A program made the position numbers and the translations under genes. Under the pieces are notes generated by a model. The model was not told the origin of the DNA and ran no database searches. It worked only from the letters and a program-made list of their open reading frames with translations. From Dehalococcoidales bacterium (GTDB lineage Bacteria; Chloroflexota; Dehalococcoidia; Dehalococcoidales; UBA5760), in NCBI GenBank assembly GCA_028716225.1, contig JAQUQE010000013.1, positions 1-45,502 on the forward strand: a stretch of DNA of 45,502 nucleotides, read 5' to 3'. How positions within the stretch are numbered: the first letter of the stretch is position 1; every line of letters starts with the position of its first letter. Below are positions 1 to 7,707 of this stretch, piece by piece.

Positions 1-127
1 CTCTGAACTTATAACGAAAGGTCCGACCTGGCCACCCATATGGGGGTTCGTAGCATGAGTGTAGAAACGAAGGGCGGCGGAGTAACAACCCTATCTGCGC
101 TAACCATCGATGCCGACAAGGATTGGG
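1..127. repeat. Terminal direct repeat, copy 1 (circular joint)
   Basis: Bases 1-127 are identical to 45376-45502, the last 127 bases of the window. One gene runs through the joint: bases 1-58 are the 3' end of the small gene that begins at 45194, and the next gene starts at 55. This is the signature of a circular molecule assembled with a 127-base overlap, not a biological terminal repeat. The reading frames continue perfectly across it. Confidence 0.95.
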
Positions 128-981
128 CGGTAAAGGGTATCTCAAACCTGAAAGAGCTGGCCCTTGGCATGATTCAGGGTGACCTGATTGTTAGAGGCGG
201 CGGCGGTATCCTGGTCCGTCTTCCTGCCGGAGTAGCCAATATGGTACTGACATCCGGCGGACCCGGTGTAATACCCACTTGGGCACCGGGCGGCACATAT
301 TTTAATCGCTTCTTCCCTGCAAATATTGGACTATCAAGAACAGTTGCCGTCCACCCCCTCGACCACGCAATAAATAAAAATGGGCCGCTATCTTCAGTCT
401 ACGTTGATACTTACGATGATTTACCGGCAAGTATGTTAAAGCGGCTTACCCCGGCAGTTTCACTAGTAGATGCAGAAACTGTTCTTGCAGCTCCGGACCA
501 GGTAGTTAACAAAAATGGTCCTTTTACCCGCCAATACAGTGTGCAAGTAGTCGTAGCCGGTGCTGTGGCGGATGATGGAGGAGCGCTTACCGATGAAACC
601 GCTGCAGCTCAGAGTGGTGCAGCTAATGATATGCACTTACTACCAGCGGCTCCGGCTGTTGGCGATGCTTATATGCTGGGCTCCCCTTATCTAGCTCAAC
701 GCTTTCCTATCAATATTGGGACAGCGGGAGCCGGGAACTGGACTCTACAAATGTTCTACTGGAACGGAGCTGCTTGGGCAGCCTGTGTTGATGAGTTAGA
801 GACAAGCGCACAGTTTATGGCTGCTGGGCTCAAATATTGGCAGCATACCCCACAGCTAGACTGGGCACTACATGTCGTATCTGGTATGAACTTGTACTGG
901 GTCCGCATAGAAGTAGTAGGATTCGTTAACCTGGTTACACAACCTCTGGGCACTCAAGCATGGTGGGAATTATTTGTTTAG
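55..981 (+). CDS. Putative receptor-binding/virion surface protein
   Basis: 308 aa. The N-terminal ~75 residues closely resemble the 79-aa product of the gene just upstream (45194), sharing the segment around LTIDADK-W and KGISN. That alignment supports the ATG at 55 over the in-frame ATG at 40, and 55 also overlaps the upstream TGA as ATGA. The C-terminal ~110 residues (from about GDAYMLGSP, with FYWNGAAW, a Trp/Pro-rich loop, YWVRIEV and TQPLGTQAW) look like a beta-sandwich of the kind found in phage fibre and baseplate proteins. Two NKNGP motifs lie between the domains. Likely the first of three host-contact proteins in this operon. Family assignment is by pattern only. Confidence 0.6.
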   Translation: MSVETKGGGVTTLSALTIDADKDWAVKGISNLKELALGMIQGDLIVRGGGGILVRLPAGVANMVLTSGGPGVIPTWAPGGTYFNRFFPANIGLSRTVAVHPLDHAINKNGPLSSVYVDTYDDLPASMLKRLTPAVSLVDAETVLAAPDQVVNKNGPFTRQYSVQVVVAGAVADDGGALTDETAAAQSGAANDMHLLPAAPAVGDAYMLGSPYLAQRFPINIGTAGAGNWTLQMFYWNGAAWAACVDELETSAQFMAAGLKYWQHTPQLDWALHVVSGMNLYWVRIEVVGFVNLVTQPLGTQAWWELFV

Positions 982-987
982 GAGGCT

Positions 988-1662
988 ATGATGAATACTC
1001 TAATTAAAGCAAAGGCACCCATTCTTGACGTAATCGACCCTCAAAAAATACCGCATATACTCGAAGAGGGCGAGATGAATGCCGTTCTGGAATGGCGGGT
1101 ATTCGACCCCAAGACTAATAAAACCCTGGAGCACAAGATAAAGCGGTCGGAGAGCTTCACCCAGGCGTTTATGCAACTGCTATATCTTCAGTTTGGAGCC
1201 ATCCCCCATACTGCAAATTACCCGGTTATAGACACGTCAAATGCCACCCATTATTTACACTCAGTCCAAACGTTGTTTGCCGCTGAAGCTGGCCTAGCCA
1301 GTATTTTATACGGTATAGTTGTGGGCACCGGCAATACTGCTCCCGATATTACCGATTATCACCTGGAAACAATAATCTTGCATGATGCTGCTCCGCCCAC
1401 TGCCAACAGGATGCAGTATTCAGCGATGACCTTTGGCGCTCCGTCCAGCGATGCTACTACTAGCCAGTTCACTTTGACCAGGAACTTTGCCAATGCCAGC
1501 GGTGGTGCCATAACTGTTAATGAAATCGGGCTATATGTAAAACACAATGTGTACACTACCAGCTATTACTTTATGACCATACGCGATGTTATTGCCGGGG
1601 GGATCGCTGTCCCCAATGGTCAAACCTTAACAGTAAATTACCGCCCGCAGGCAGTCGTGTAA
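988..1662 (+). CDS. Tail-fibre-like / receptor-binding protein
   Basis: 224 aa, with a GGAGG ribosome site 6 bp after the previous stop. The second half carries a pattern seen in many phage fibre and decoration proteins: GIVVGTGNTAP..TDY near the middle, then SGGAITVNEIGLYV and VPNGQTLTVNYRPQ at the end. The N-terminal ~75 residues are alpha/beta and could attach to the particle. It shares its C-terminal fold with the next gene. Function as a surface or receptor-binding protein is inference from this motif set. Confidence 0.65.
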   Translation: MMNTLIKAKAPILDVIDPQKIPHILEEGEMNAVLEWRVFDPKTNKTLEHKIKRSESFTQAFMQLLYLQFGAIPHTANYPVIDTSNATHYLHSVQTLFAAEAGLASILYGIVVGTGNTAPDITDYHLETIILHDAAPPTANRMQYSAMTFGAPSSDATTSQFTLTRNFANASGGAITVNEIGLYVKHNVYTTSYYFMTIRDVIAGGIAVPNGQTLTVNYRPQAVV

Positions 1663-1679
1663 TAAGGAGAGAAAATACT

Positions 1680-2906
1680 ATGAAAATGCTTCTAACTGTA
1701 AGACGCTTTGACAAGAACTGGAAGTTGTTAGAGACGAGGCAGCAGTTGTCCCGCTCCTGGACCCTCGGGTTGTTACAAATGCTCTACTGCTCCCATTATC
1801 AAATAGTTAATGGTGGGCCTGTGCCTTCTTATGCTGCGACAACCGTAGATAGACAAACGGCCAATATAGATTTGTTAGGGATAGCCGGCGAAGGTTACTA
1901 CACGACCCATAACCGGATATGTGGCCCTGCGGGATTTAGCCCCATTGAATGGCCAGGAAAAGTAGCTGAGGCTGCTGGGTTAGTGGGTTGTGATATTGGC
2001 ATCCAAGTCGGTAACGACAATACGGCTGTTACGCCTACTGATAGAAGGTTAGGCCATAGAATAGGCCATGGGAGAAGGGCAGCGGACGGTGGAGACGTTA
2101 CATTTGAAACCTATATAGCCGGTGATAATGCCGACCTCCAGGTTTATGATACTCAATGGGGTGCCCAGGAGTTTGTGCCTCGAGTTGATTTCCGGTGCAG
2201 CTCTATTACCTTGAGAGTCTGGAAAAGCGGAGCTCCCCCGGCAGATTTAACTGTTGAAATACGAGGAGCTGGGGCTGATACAGACGCCGTTGCTCCTATC
2301 TGGCAACCTGGCGATACCGTATTAGCCACAACAACCATAGCAGTAGCGGATATAAGCGCTGTTACCCCAGGCGACATTGAAGTAGCTACTTTTGCCACGC
2401 CTGTTGATTTATATGCAGGACACAGGTATTTCATAGTATGCCATCAAATTGGAGGGGCAGCTGGTAACCGCTATAACTGGAGATACCAGAGCGGTGGTGC
2501 AACTTATGAAAGAGCCTGGCAGCCCGCCTCGACTCTTTTAGCCCGGCGACAGAATAGTGCTAACTCAGGAGCTACCTGGGGACAAACTACCCAGGATATG
2601 ATGATGTTTACAGCTGTAGGTAGAAGCCAGGGAGAGTTTGAGCATGGCGGAACGTTAGTAGGTAATTTGGTGATAGCCGACCCCAACGCGAGTATGGATA
2701 TAACCAAGTTCTTTGTAAATAATAGCGGTGGTGCCATAACCGTTAATGAAGTCGGGATTCAAAGTTTTAGCTGGCAGGCTGGTAATGGTGGCAATGGCAA
2801 CCAAAGTCAACCCATTCTCATTGCCAGGGACGTAGTAGGTCCAGGCGTAGCAGTTGCCGATACCGAAATCCTATTAGTAACCTACACTCCTCAGATAACA
2901 GTATAA
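1680..2906 (+). CDS. Fibre-like protein with an inserted beta-sandwich domain
   Basis: 408 aa, paralogous to the gene at 988-1662. The N-terminal half holds the VGNDNTAVTPTDRRLG segment and the C-terminus holds NNSGGAITVNEVG...LIARDV...LLVTYTPQ. Between the two halves, residues ~135-300 form an extra domain rich in Thr/Val/Ala with a lectin or jelly-roll look (ITLRVWKSG, YFIVCHQIGG, YNWRYQSGG). The insertion splits one fold in two, as expected if a binding domain was added to a shared scaffold. Strong SD (AAGGAGAG) before the ATG. Role as a host-contact protein is inferred. Confidence 0.6.
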   Translation: MKMLLTVRRFDKNWKLLETRQQLSRSWTLGLLQMLYCSHYQIVNGGPVPSYAATTVDRQTANIDLLGIAGEGYYTTHNRICGPAGFSPIEWPGKVAEAAGLVGCDIGIQVGNDNTAVTPTDRRLGHRIGHGRRAADGGDVTFETYIAGDNADLQVYDTQWGAQEFVPRVDFRCSSITLRVWKSGAPPADLTVEIRGAGADTDAVAPIWQPGDTVLATTTIAVADISAVTPGDIEVATFATPVDLYAGHRYFIVCHQIGGAAGNRYNWRYQSGGATYERAWQPASTLLARRQNSANSGATWGQTTQDMMMFTAVGRSQGEFEHGGTLVGNLVIADPNASMDITKFFVNNSGGAITVNEVGIQSFSWQAGNGGNGNQSQPILIARDVVGPGVAVADTEILLVTYTPQITV

Positions 2907-2925
2907 ATAAAGGAGACCCATAGAC

Positions 2926-3117
2926 ATGTTTAACTTGTGGGCACAGATAGCAACGATAATTGCAATTTTAGGGGTTGGAATCACTGTAGGTAAGATAATG
3001 CAGAAAGTTGATAGCTTGGATAAGAAACTTAACAACGGTTATCAGTGTAAGTTTCATGCCGGGATAACCGAAAAGCTAGGGAATGTCGAGGGTCAATTGG
3101 CAGCTAAAAAGGACTAA
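2926..3117 (+). CDS. Small single-pass membrane protein, holin-like
   Basis: 63 aa. One hydrophobic helix at residues ~7-25 (IATIIAILGVGITVG) is followed by a charged, heptad-like tail (KVDSLDKKL, LGNVEGQLAAKKD) containing a Cys/His pair. Size, topology and position just before a second membrane gene resemble small phage holins or spanin-like proteins, but no family is certain. It follows the fibre genes by 19 bp with an AAGGAG site. Confidence 0.5.
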   Translation: MFNLWAQIATIIAILGVGITVGKIMQKVDSLDKKLNNGYQCKFHAGITEKLGNVEGQLAAKKD

Positions 3118-3123
3118 TAGAAG

Positions 3124-3495
3124 ATGAACGTTTGGATCGTAGCCTTAGCAGCTTTCGGTGGCGGTATAGTTGTAGCACTTTTGGGGTACTTTGACTCGAA
3201 AGAGCACTTTGATAGGCGAAAGTTCGGAGCCTCTGTTATCAGGTCACTGATTGCCGGCGTAATCTGGGCAGCTACATATTCTATGTCCGACCTTCCCCGG
3301 GAGAAGATACTGCTATATGCCTTCCTCGGTGGCGCCGGCTTTGATGTACTAGGTAACAAGATAGCCAGCCAGTTGGGAAACGGGTCCTTCCCCTTTACTA
3401 CCACTAAACCGAAAGACCAGATAACCACTCCAACCACTCCAACTCCTCCAACTGATACAGGAAGCTACACACCACCAGGAGGAAGCGCCGCATGA
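3124..3495 (+). CDS. Multi-pass membrane protein, possible holin
   Basis: 123 aa with about three hydrophobic segments: residues 4-22, ~37-53 and ~60-75. A low-complexity Thr/Pro tail follows (repeats around TTPTTPTPPTD). The size and the position next to another small membrane gene and upstream of a hydrolase suggest a holin, but the sequence does not prove it. The stop overlaps the next start as ATGA (3492-3495). Confidence 0.5.
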   Translation: MNVWIVALAAFGGGIVVALLGYFDSKEHFDRRKFGASVIRSLIAGVIWAATYSMSDLPREKILLYAFLGGAGFDVLGNKIASQLGNGSFPFTTTKPKDQITTPTTPTPPTDTGSYTPPGGSAA

Positions 3496-3668
3496 AAGAT
3501 ATAGTGGAAGTCGCTGAGAGAATCGGATATTGCAAGGCCAAGCTGGAGCTGGCAAGCGCTAATAAAGAGGCCACAGCTATCGTAATGTACGAACATGAAA
3601 TTACGATTTTGGAATGGGTACTGGGTGTTAAATCGACCACGCAGCTAGTTACTGTTTTGGCAGCATAG
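3492..3668 (+). CDS. Hypothetical small helical protein
   Basis: 58 aa, starting at the ATG that overlaps the previous stop. The product is helical and mildly charged (start MKDIVEVAERIGYCKAKLE) with a Val/Leu-rich end. The spacing and ATGA coupling in a tightly packed operon support it as a real gene. No family recognised. Confidence 0.6.
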   Translation: MKDIVEVAERIGYCKAKLELASANKEATAIVMYEHEITILEWVLGVKSTTQLVTVLAA

Positions 3669-3676
3669 GAAGAAAC

Positions 3677-4099
3677 ATGGCTACTGATACCATCATAGTT
3701 GGCATTGGCGACGCTGAACGAGGTTATTACACTATTACCCCGGGAGGGCATTTCGATCCTTATGGACCGAACTTTGCCATTCCTGTGAATGGCGTCAACG
3801 AGATGACATTTGTTATTACTCCTGATGATGGGTACGTCATCGGAGATATTATGGTAACTGGGATTATTCCAGGATACTACTCTTCAGGGTTTGGGTATCT
3901 TGTCAATTCCACTTATACATTTACTGGATTACAAGACCCGGACGCGCCTTTACAACAAGGCATTTTTGCTTACGCCGTCCCATATCCGATAACTCCGGCC
4001 ACTGAAAAACCTTTTCCCTGGTGGTGGCTAGTGGTAGCAGGAGCAGCTGGAGCTATGGTTGGTGCCGCCATTAAGGAAAAAGAGAGAAGCCGTGGTTAA
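3677..4099 (+). CDS. Beta-rich protein with C-terminal membrane anchor
   Basis: 140 aa. Residues 1-110 are rich in Gly/Tyr/Pro with beta-like alternation (ITPDDGYVIGDIMVTG, YTFTGLQDPDAP). Residues ~113-130 (PWWWLVVAGAAGAMVGAA) form a hydrophobic helix followed by a short basic end (KEKERSRG). The layout is an exposed domain tethered by a C-terminal anchor. The same arrangement recurs in the product of 39967-40662. May sit in a virion membrane or the host envelope. No enzyme motifs seen. Confidence 0.55.
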   Translation: MATDTIIVGIGDAERGYYTITPGGHFDPYGPNFAIPVNGVNEMTFVITPDDGYVIGDIMVTGIIPGYYSSGFGYLVNSTYTFTGLQDPDAPLQQGIFAYAVPYPITPATEKPFPWWWLVVAGAAGAMVGAAIKEKERSRG

Positions 4100-4631
4100 A
4101 CTACAGCCCCTCGATATTTTAGTCTTTGAATTAACCAGCTCTCCATGGGACAAGATAGAGAAATGGGCGCTGGGCAATCCATACGGTCATGTGGGTATGT
4201 ACCTGGGCGGGCAGTGGACTGAATTTTATGAAGCGGCTGCCAGAGGAGTACTCCTCACTCCTATACAAAATCAATTCGGCAGGAAATGCGTGGTTATGAG
4301 GCCCGACGCTGATTTTATTGGAGATAAGGCGGAACATATCCTGGCCAATGCCAGAGCCATTGCCGGCAACTACGACGCTTATTACGCATGGGGAGACATC
4401 GCATGGTTCGTATTACCAAAGATAATTTTAACCAAGCTCAATCTACCAATACCACTAAAGTACCATCGAGACAAGTTTATGATATGCAGTGAGGCATGCG
4501 CTGAAGTTTACTGGAGAGCGGGATTAGAGGTACTTCCTCAGGATTTGGTCCCCATGCCAGCAGACTTCATAATAGCACCAGGGCTAACAATTACATGGGA
4601 AGGCATCCTGGGTATAGAGAGTGAGGTCTAA
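4092..4631 (+). CDS. Permuted NlpC/P60 (papain-fold) hydrolase
   Basis: 179 aa from a GTG that overlaps the previous stop by 8 bp; a longer frame opens at the TTG at 4059. It shows the pattern of circularly permuted papain-fold (YiiX/LRAT-like) enzymes. An opening LDILVFELTSSPWDKIEKW is followed by YGHVGMYLGG with the candidate catalytic His33, a downstream Glu (44 or 47), and a late ICSEACAEVYW segment with the nucleophile Cys132. These families cleave cell-wall peptides or modify lipid acyl chains. Next to holin-like genes it may act in lysis or wall penetration (inference). Confidence 0.65.
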   Translation: MVKLQPLDILVFELTSSPWDKIEKWALGNPYGHVGMYLGGQWTEFYEAAARGVLLTPIQNQFGRKCVVMRPDADFIGDKAEHILANARAIAGNYDAYYAWGDIAWFVLPKIILTKLNLPIPLKYHRDKFMICSEACAEVYWRAGLEVLPQDLVPMPADFIIAPGLTITWEGILGIESEV

Positions 4632-4632
4632 A

Positions 4633-5040
4633 ATGAAAGATAAAGAAAAAGCAGGAGTCGCCTTTGCCGTAGTAGGCTCTTTTATACTCGGCTGGATACT
4701 GCATCGGCAAAGGAACGCTGGCATTGTTCTTTCCAACCTGCAGATCAGTACCCCTGGCCCTGTTTTTAATGGCGCCGGCGTTTCGGCTTCCGCCTATGCC
4801 GGCGAAGAAGTCACTATTACCGCAGATGCTCAAAACACAAGCCAGGACTTGACACAGGCAGAAATAGTTTGCCAGGTAGGAGACACGGTACTAGCGCAAA
4901 CAGTTATATTGGGGCCAAGCGGGATACAAACTCTATCGTGGAGTTACACAATGACGCCAACAGGTACCTTGGGGCAACATAACATTTCAGTTAGCGTGGG
5001 TCCATTGCGGGGTACCATAATGGAACGGTTCGCTGGTTAA
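4633..5040 (+). CDS. Membrane-anchored Ig-like beta-sandwich protein
   Basis: 135 aa. Residues 7-25 (GVAFAVVGSFILGWILH) form an N-terminal anchor. The rest is a beta-rich domain resembling CARDB/Ig-like folds (AGEEVTITADAQNTSQDLTQAEIVCQ is the typical start). The start at 4633 is preferred to an upstream in-frame GTG because it follows the previous stop directly and has GAGG upstream. Probably displayed on the virion or cell surface. No enzymatic residues seen. Confidence 0.55.
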   Translation: MKDKEKAGVAFAVVGSFILGWILHRQRNAGIVLSNLQISTPGPVFNGAGVSASAYAGEEVTITADAQNTSQDLTQAEIVCQVGDTVLAQTVILGPSGIQTLSWSYTMTPTGTLGQHNISVSVGPLRGTIMERFAG

Positions 5041-5050
5041 GGAGGGGGTT

Positions 5051-5338
5051 GTGGGAGATAAGAAGGTGGCCATAGGTATAGGAGCGATCTTGACTGCCAT
5101 AGGCATCGCTGTGGTGGCATCCAGGAGGGTTGAGGCGGCTCCACCACCAGGGGAAACAGCAGACCTGTACGGTCAGGTCACCGATGAGCAACATCAGCCC
5201 TTATCAAGTGTTGTAATAACCTTAAATGGGTATCAATCAAGCACAGACTCTAATGGGCTCTTTATTTTCAGTAATATTCCACCGGGAACCTATCCGATAA
5301 CGTTCACCAAGCCAGGGTATGAAACTTTAACTCTGTGA
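5051..5338 (+). CDS. Membrane-anchored CarboxypepD-regulatory-like domain, N-terminal part
   Basis: 95 aa, GTG start after GGAGGGGG. An N-terminal anchor (GIGAILTAIGIAVVAS) and linker precede a carboxypeptidase-regulatory-like beta-sandwich (LYGQVTDEQHQPLSSVVITLNG, DSNGLFIFSNIPPGTYPITFTKPGYETL). The domain stops at TGA (5336-5338) before its last strand. The missing strand (VAIVAGQNTLNVAM) opens the next gene in the same frame, five codons further on. Together they read as one protein with an in-frame UGA. Confidence 0.6.
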   Translation: MGDKKVAIGIGAILTAIGIAVVASRRVEAAPPPGETADLYGQVTDEQHQPLSSVVITLNGYQSSTDSNGLFIFSNIPPGTYPITFTKPGYETLTL

Positions 5339-5350
5339 GGAGGAGTATTT

Positions 5351-6157
5351 ATGGTAGCTATAGTAGCAGGGCAAAACACTCTCAATGTAGCGATGCAACA
5401 AACAGCACCGCCTTCAGGATGGTGGAAGCCCACGCCGGCGGCTCCTATTCACTGGCAGTGGCAGATAGGCACAGACTTCAGCTATCCGTCACACGTTCTA
5501 CCTAATGTCACCGTCTATGATATTGATGGATTCAGCACCTCAGCAGCGACCGTAGCCTCCCTCCACGCTTTGGGCTGCAAGGTCATTGCCTACTTCAGTT
5601 TCGGTACTTATGAGAACTGGCGGCCAGACGCCTCTAAGTTCACTGCCGCCGATAAAGGCAAAAGTAATGGTTGGCCTGGGGAAATCTGGATCGATATTAG
5701 AAGCGCTAACGTGAGAAACATCATGGCGGCTCGCATGGACATAGCAGTGTCAAAGGGTTTCGATGCCCTTGAGCCGGATAATATCGATGGTTACTCAAAT
5801 AATACCGGCTTCCCTCTTACTGCAGCAGACCAGATTAACTTCAATACCTGGATCGCGCAGCAATGCCATGCTCGAGGTCTATCGGTCGGGTTGAAGAACG
5901 ACGTGGACCAAATATCCCAGCTAGTATCGCAATTCGACTGGGTACTGAATGAGGAATGCAATCAGTACTCGGAATGCGGCAACCTTTCTTTGTTCGTCCA
6001 GGCAGGCAAGGCCGTCTTCCAATGTGAGTACAGTGGTAGTGGCTATTGCTCGGCTATGAATTCTGCCCATTTCAACTCAATGAAGAGAGACATGGACCTG
6101 ACGGCCGGTGCATCCAAGAGGGTGCCGTGTATCCCGGATACGCAAAACACCTGGTAG
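5351..6157 (+). CDS. Glycoside hydrolase family 114-like (endo-alpha-1,4-polygalactosaminidase-type)
   Basis: 268 aa. The first ~15 residues complete the beta-sandwich of the preceding gene. Residues ~33-250 match the GH114 TIM-barrel pattern: WQWQIG start, TVYDIDGF (~55-61), GCKVIAYFSFGTYENWRPD (~75-93), GEIWIDIRS, and the EPDNIDGY segment (E141/D143) typical of the active site, then SVGLKND and NEECNQYSEC. GH114 enzymes cleave amino-sugar polymers, so this may degrade host capsule or exopolysaccharide. ATG 5351 has its SD (GGAGGAG) overlapping the upstream stop. Confidence 0.8.
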   Translation: MVAIVAGQNTLNVAMQQTAPPSGWWKPTPAAPIHWQWQIGTDFSYPSHVLPNVTVYDIDGFSTSAATVASLHALGCKVIAYFSFGTYENWRPDASKFTAADKGKSNGWPGEIWIDIRSANVRNIMAARMDIAVSKGFDALEPDNIDGYSNNTGFPLTAADQINFNTWIAQQCHARGLSVGLKNDVDQISQLVSQFDWVLNEECNQYSECGNLSLFVQAGKAVFQCEYSGSGYCSAMNSAHFNSMKRDMDLTAGASKRVPCIPDTQNTW

Positions 6158-6166
6158 GAGACGATT

Positions 6167-6622
6167 ATGGCAAGTATTAGTGGAAAGGTGACAGACCAAA
6201 AAAATAACAGGGGCATGCAGGAAGTTAATATAATGCTCGCGGAGGGTATTGACGCCCGGCGAATGCACTATCATCAAAGCACCGGCCGTAATGGTAATTA
6301 TGAGATTACTCATATAAACGCAGGCTCGCATAATATTATATTTAGTCAAGAAAATTATCAGGAGGTAAGTATGTCAATCGTAATCAATTCAGGACCCAAT
6401 ACCCTCAATATTCAGATGACGGCAGTGGTACCGCCGACCGGGACCTTAACCGGTGTTGTAACCGACTCCGCTACCGGAGCTCCGCTACAGGGTGTGAGTG
6501 TCACTATGGCTGGGACAACTGTTACCACAGCGGCCGATGGCAGCTACGGGTTTACCAACATTACTCCCGGCACATACACCATTACCTTCACCAAGAGCGG
6601 CTACACAACAGTAACCAAGTAG
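6167..6622 (+). CDS. Tandem CarboxypepD-regulatory-like beta-sandwich protein
   Basis: 151 aa with two tandem domains of the carboxypeptidase-regulatory type: residues ~3-80 (SISGKVTDQKN... to LNIQMTA) and ~88-151 (TLTGVVTDSATGAPLQGVSV...GSYGFTNITPGTYTITFTKSGY). No membrane anchor. The second domain ends at VTK before its usual last strand, as the domain at 5051-5338 does. Such domains mediate adhesion on phage and bacterial surface proteins. It follows the GH114 gene and may work with it at the cell surface (inference). Confidence 0.65.
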   Translation: MASISGKVTDQKNNRGMQEVNIMLAEGIDARRMHYHQSTGRNGNYEITHINAGSHNIIFSQENYQEVSMSIVINSGPNTLNIQMTAVVPPTGTLTGVVTDSATGAPLQGVSVTMAGTTVTTAADGSYGFTNITPGTYTITFTKSGYTTVTK

Positions 6623-6638
6623 ATTAAAAGGGGTTAAG

Positions 6639-6758
6639 GTGGATGAGCAGGCGATAAGAACCCACAAAGGTTCGTCTTGCATATATAAACCTGAGATACT
6701 CTGTCAGGAAGGGTACTGTTCCGAGTGTGCAATTTACTTGGAGCTGGAGGAGAAATGA
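6639..6758 (+). CDS. Tiny zinc-binding protein
   Basis: 39 aa from GTG 6639. Four Cys are arranged C-x7-C-x4-C-x2-C (CIYKPEILCQEGYCSEC), which fits a small zinc knuckle. The stop overlaps the next start (ATGA, 6755-6758) and an AAGG lies upstream, supporting a coupled gene. Role unknown. Confidence 0.6.
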   Translation: MDEQAIRTHKGSSCIYKPEILCQEGYCSECAIYLELEEK

Positions 6759-7294
6759 ACAGAAAAAATAAATTAGTACTGGGTGCAGGGATAGCCACAA
6801 TTATAAGTGGTGCTATTTACATGGCAGCGCATAAAAAGGCCGAAGGTGGTGGTGGTGGCGGCGGAGGCGGAGCGCTTACCTTTTCAACGCCTGTAGGAAC
6901 GCTCCAGCCCGCTACAGGAGTAGGCTATGGTTGGCACCTGGCTGAAATATCATGCACACTAACGAATCCCAGCTCATCATCTATAACCCGCCAAATCAAA
7001 GTAGTGTACGATCAATCCGGCTGGCGGGATGATCGGGTTTGGGAGTACGTCAAGGATGTTAATAATATCTGGTCACTAGCACTGAGTCCCAAAATCGTGG
7101 AGGTAACTATACCGGCGAGTGGAAGTCTTACAGTAACACAGCCAGGAGAGTTCATTATTCCGGGGGTCGATCCTTACTTATACGGTAGCCTGTGGAATCC
7201 CCCTGCATTTGGGCCATCATCATCTCACCAGTTCAAGCTGGTAGATGACCTGGGGAATGAATCCCCGATAATCACCTTAACGAGAACCGGGTAA
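6755..7294 (+). CDS. Membrane-anchored beta-rich protein with poly-Gly linker
   Basis: 179 aa. ATG 6755 is chosen because it overlaps the preceding stop and has GGAGG 8 bases upstream. A hydrophobic anchor at residues ~6-21 (LVLGAGIATIISGAIYMA) is followed by a glycine run and a ~140-residue beta-rich domain with no recognised family. The architecture (anchor, linker, exposed beta domain) matches 4633-5040 and 5051-5338, suggesting a set of tethered surface proteins. Confidence 0.55.
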   Translation: MNRKNKLVLGAGIATIISGAIYMAAHKKAEGGGGGGGGGALTFSTPVGTLQPATGVGYGWHLAEISCTLTNPSSSSITRQIKVVYDQSGWRDDRVWEYVKDVNNIWSLALSPKIVEVTIPASGSLTVTQPGEFIIPGVDPYLYGSLWNPPAFGPSSSHQFKLVDDLGNESPIITLTRTG

Positions 7295-7319
7295 TAGAAA
7301 CTTCACTAGAAGGGAGAGT

Positions 7320-7508
7320 ATGTCAGGCAGGCATCTGTCACCGGAATTACAGCAGAAACGGGACAACGTAATCGTAGCTTTGAGGGATAAGCAGCAGCTT
7401 CCCTTTAAGTTAATTGCCGCACAGGTAAGGTTGTCAAAGGGACAGACGGAGAGCATCTACTACAAGATGCACAAGGAGGCGTTAATTGAAGATAACGTCA
7501 GGAGATAA
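7320..7508 (+). CDS. Small helix-turn-helix protein
   Basis: 62 aa. Residues ~18-55 (VIVALRDKQQLPFKLIAAQVRLSKGQTESIYYKMHKE) have the spacing of a helix-turn-helix. AAGGGAG lies 6 bases before the ATG. It sits near the end of the rightward operon and may be a DNA-binding regulator. No specific family recognised. Confidence 0.55.
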   Translation: MSGRHLSPELQQKRDNVIVALRDKQQLPFKLIAAQVRLSKGQTESIYYKMHKEALIEDNVRR

Positions 7509-7707
7509 GTCATTTGAATTCGATATCGAGGGTAATAGGGCTATAGTAAAGGTGAATATAGCCAAGTTTCGAGGGGTAATGAGTGTGGACGACCTACCTC
7601 CCCAGGTAAGCAATGTCAAGGACAAGATTCTCGATGTGGCCTGTCTGGTGGAAGCCATAGCGGGAGAGGTAAGAGCTAAACTGGAAGACAAAAAACCAGA
7701 CGAGTAA
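7486..7707 (+). CDS. Hypothetical protein, TTG start
   Basis: 73 aa. The TTG at 7486 lies 7 bases after AAGGAGG, which fixes this unusual start, and the gene overlaps the end of the HTH gene by 23 bp. The product is alpha/beta (KSFEFDIEGNRAIVKVNIAKF, then a helical VKDKILDVACLVEAIAGEVRAKLE). It is the last gene of the rightward block. Its stop abuts the leftward gene at 7708 with no intergenic base and no visible terminator. Confidence 0.6.
   Translation: MKITSGDKSFEFDIEGNRAIVKVNIAKFRGVMSVDDLPPQVSNVKDKILDVACLVEAIAGEVRAKLEDKKPDE

Noticed and set aside
1-127. Genuine terminal repeat of a linear virus
   Set aside because: The frame continuity and the length of exactly 127 fit assembly overlap of a circle better; read-depth data would decide.
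5051-6157. Genome-wide recoding of UGA
   Set aside because: Many other genes use TGA as a normal stop in ATGA/TGATG overlaps, so the in-frame UGA here is a local event at most.
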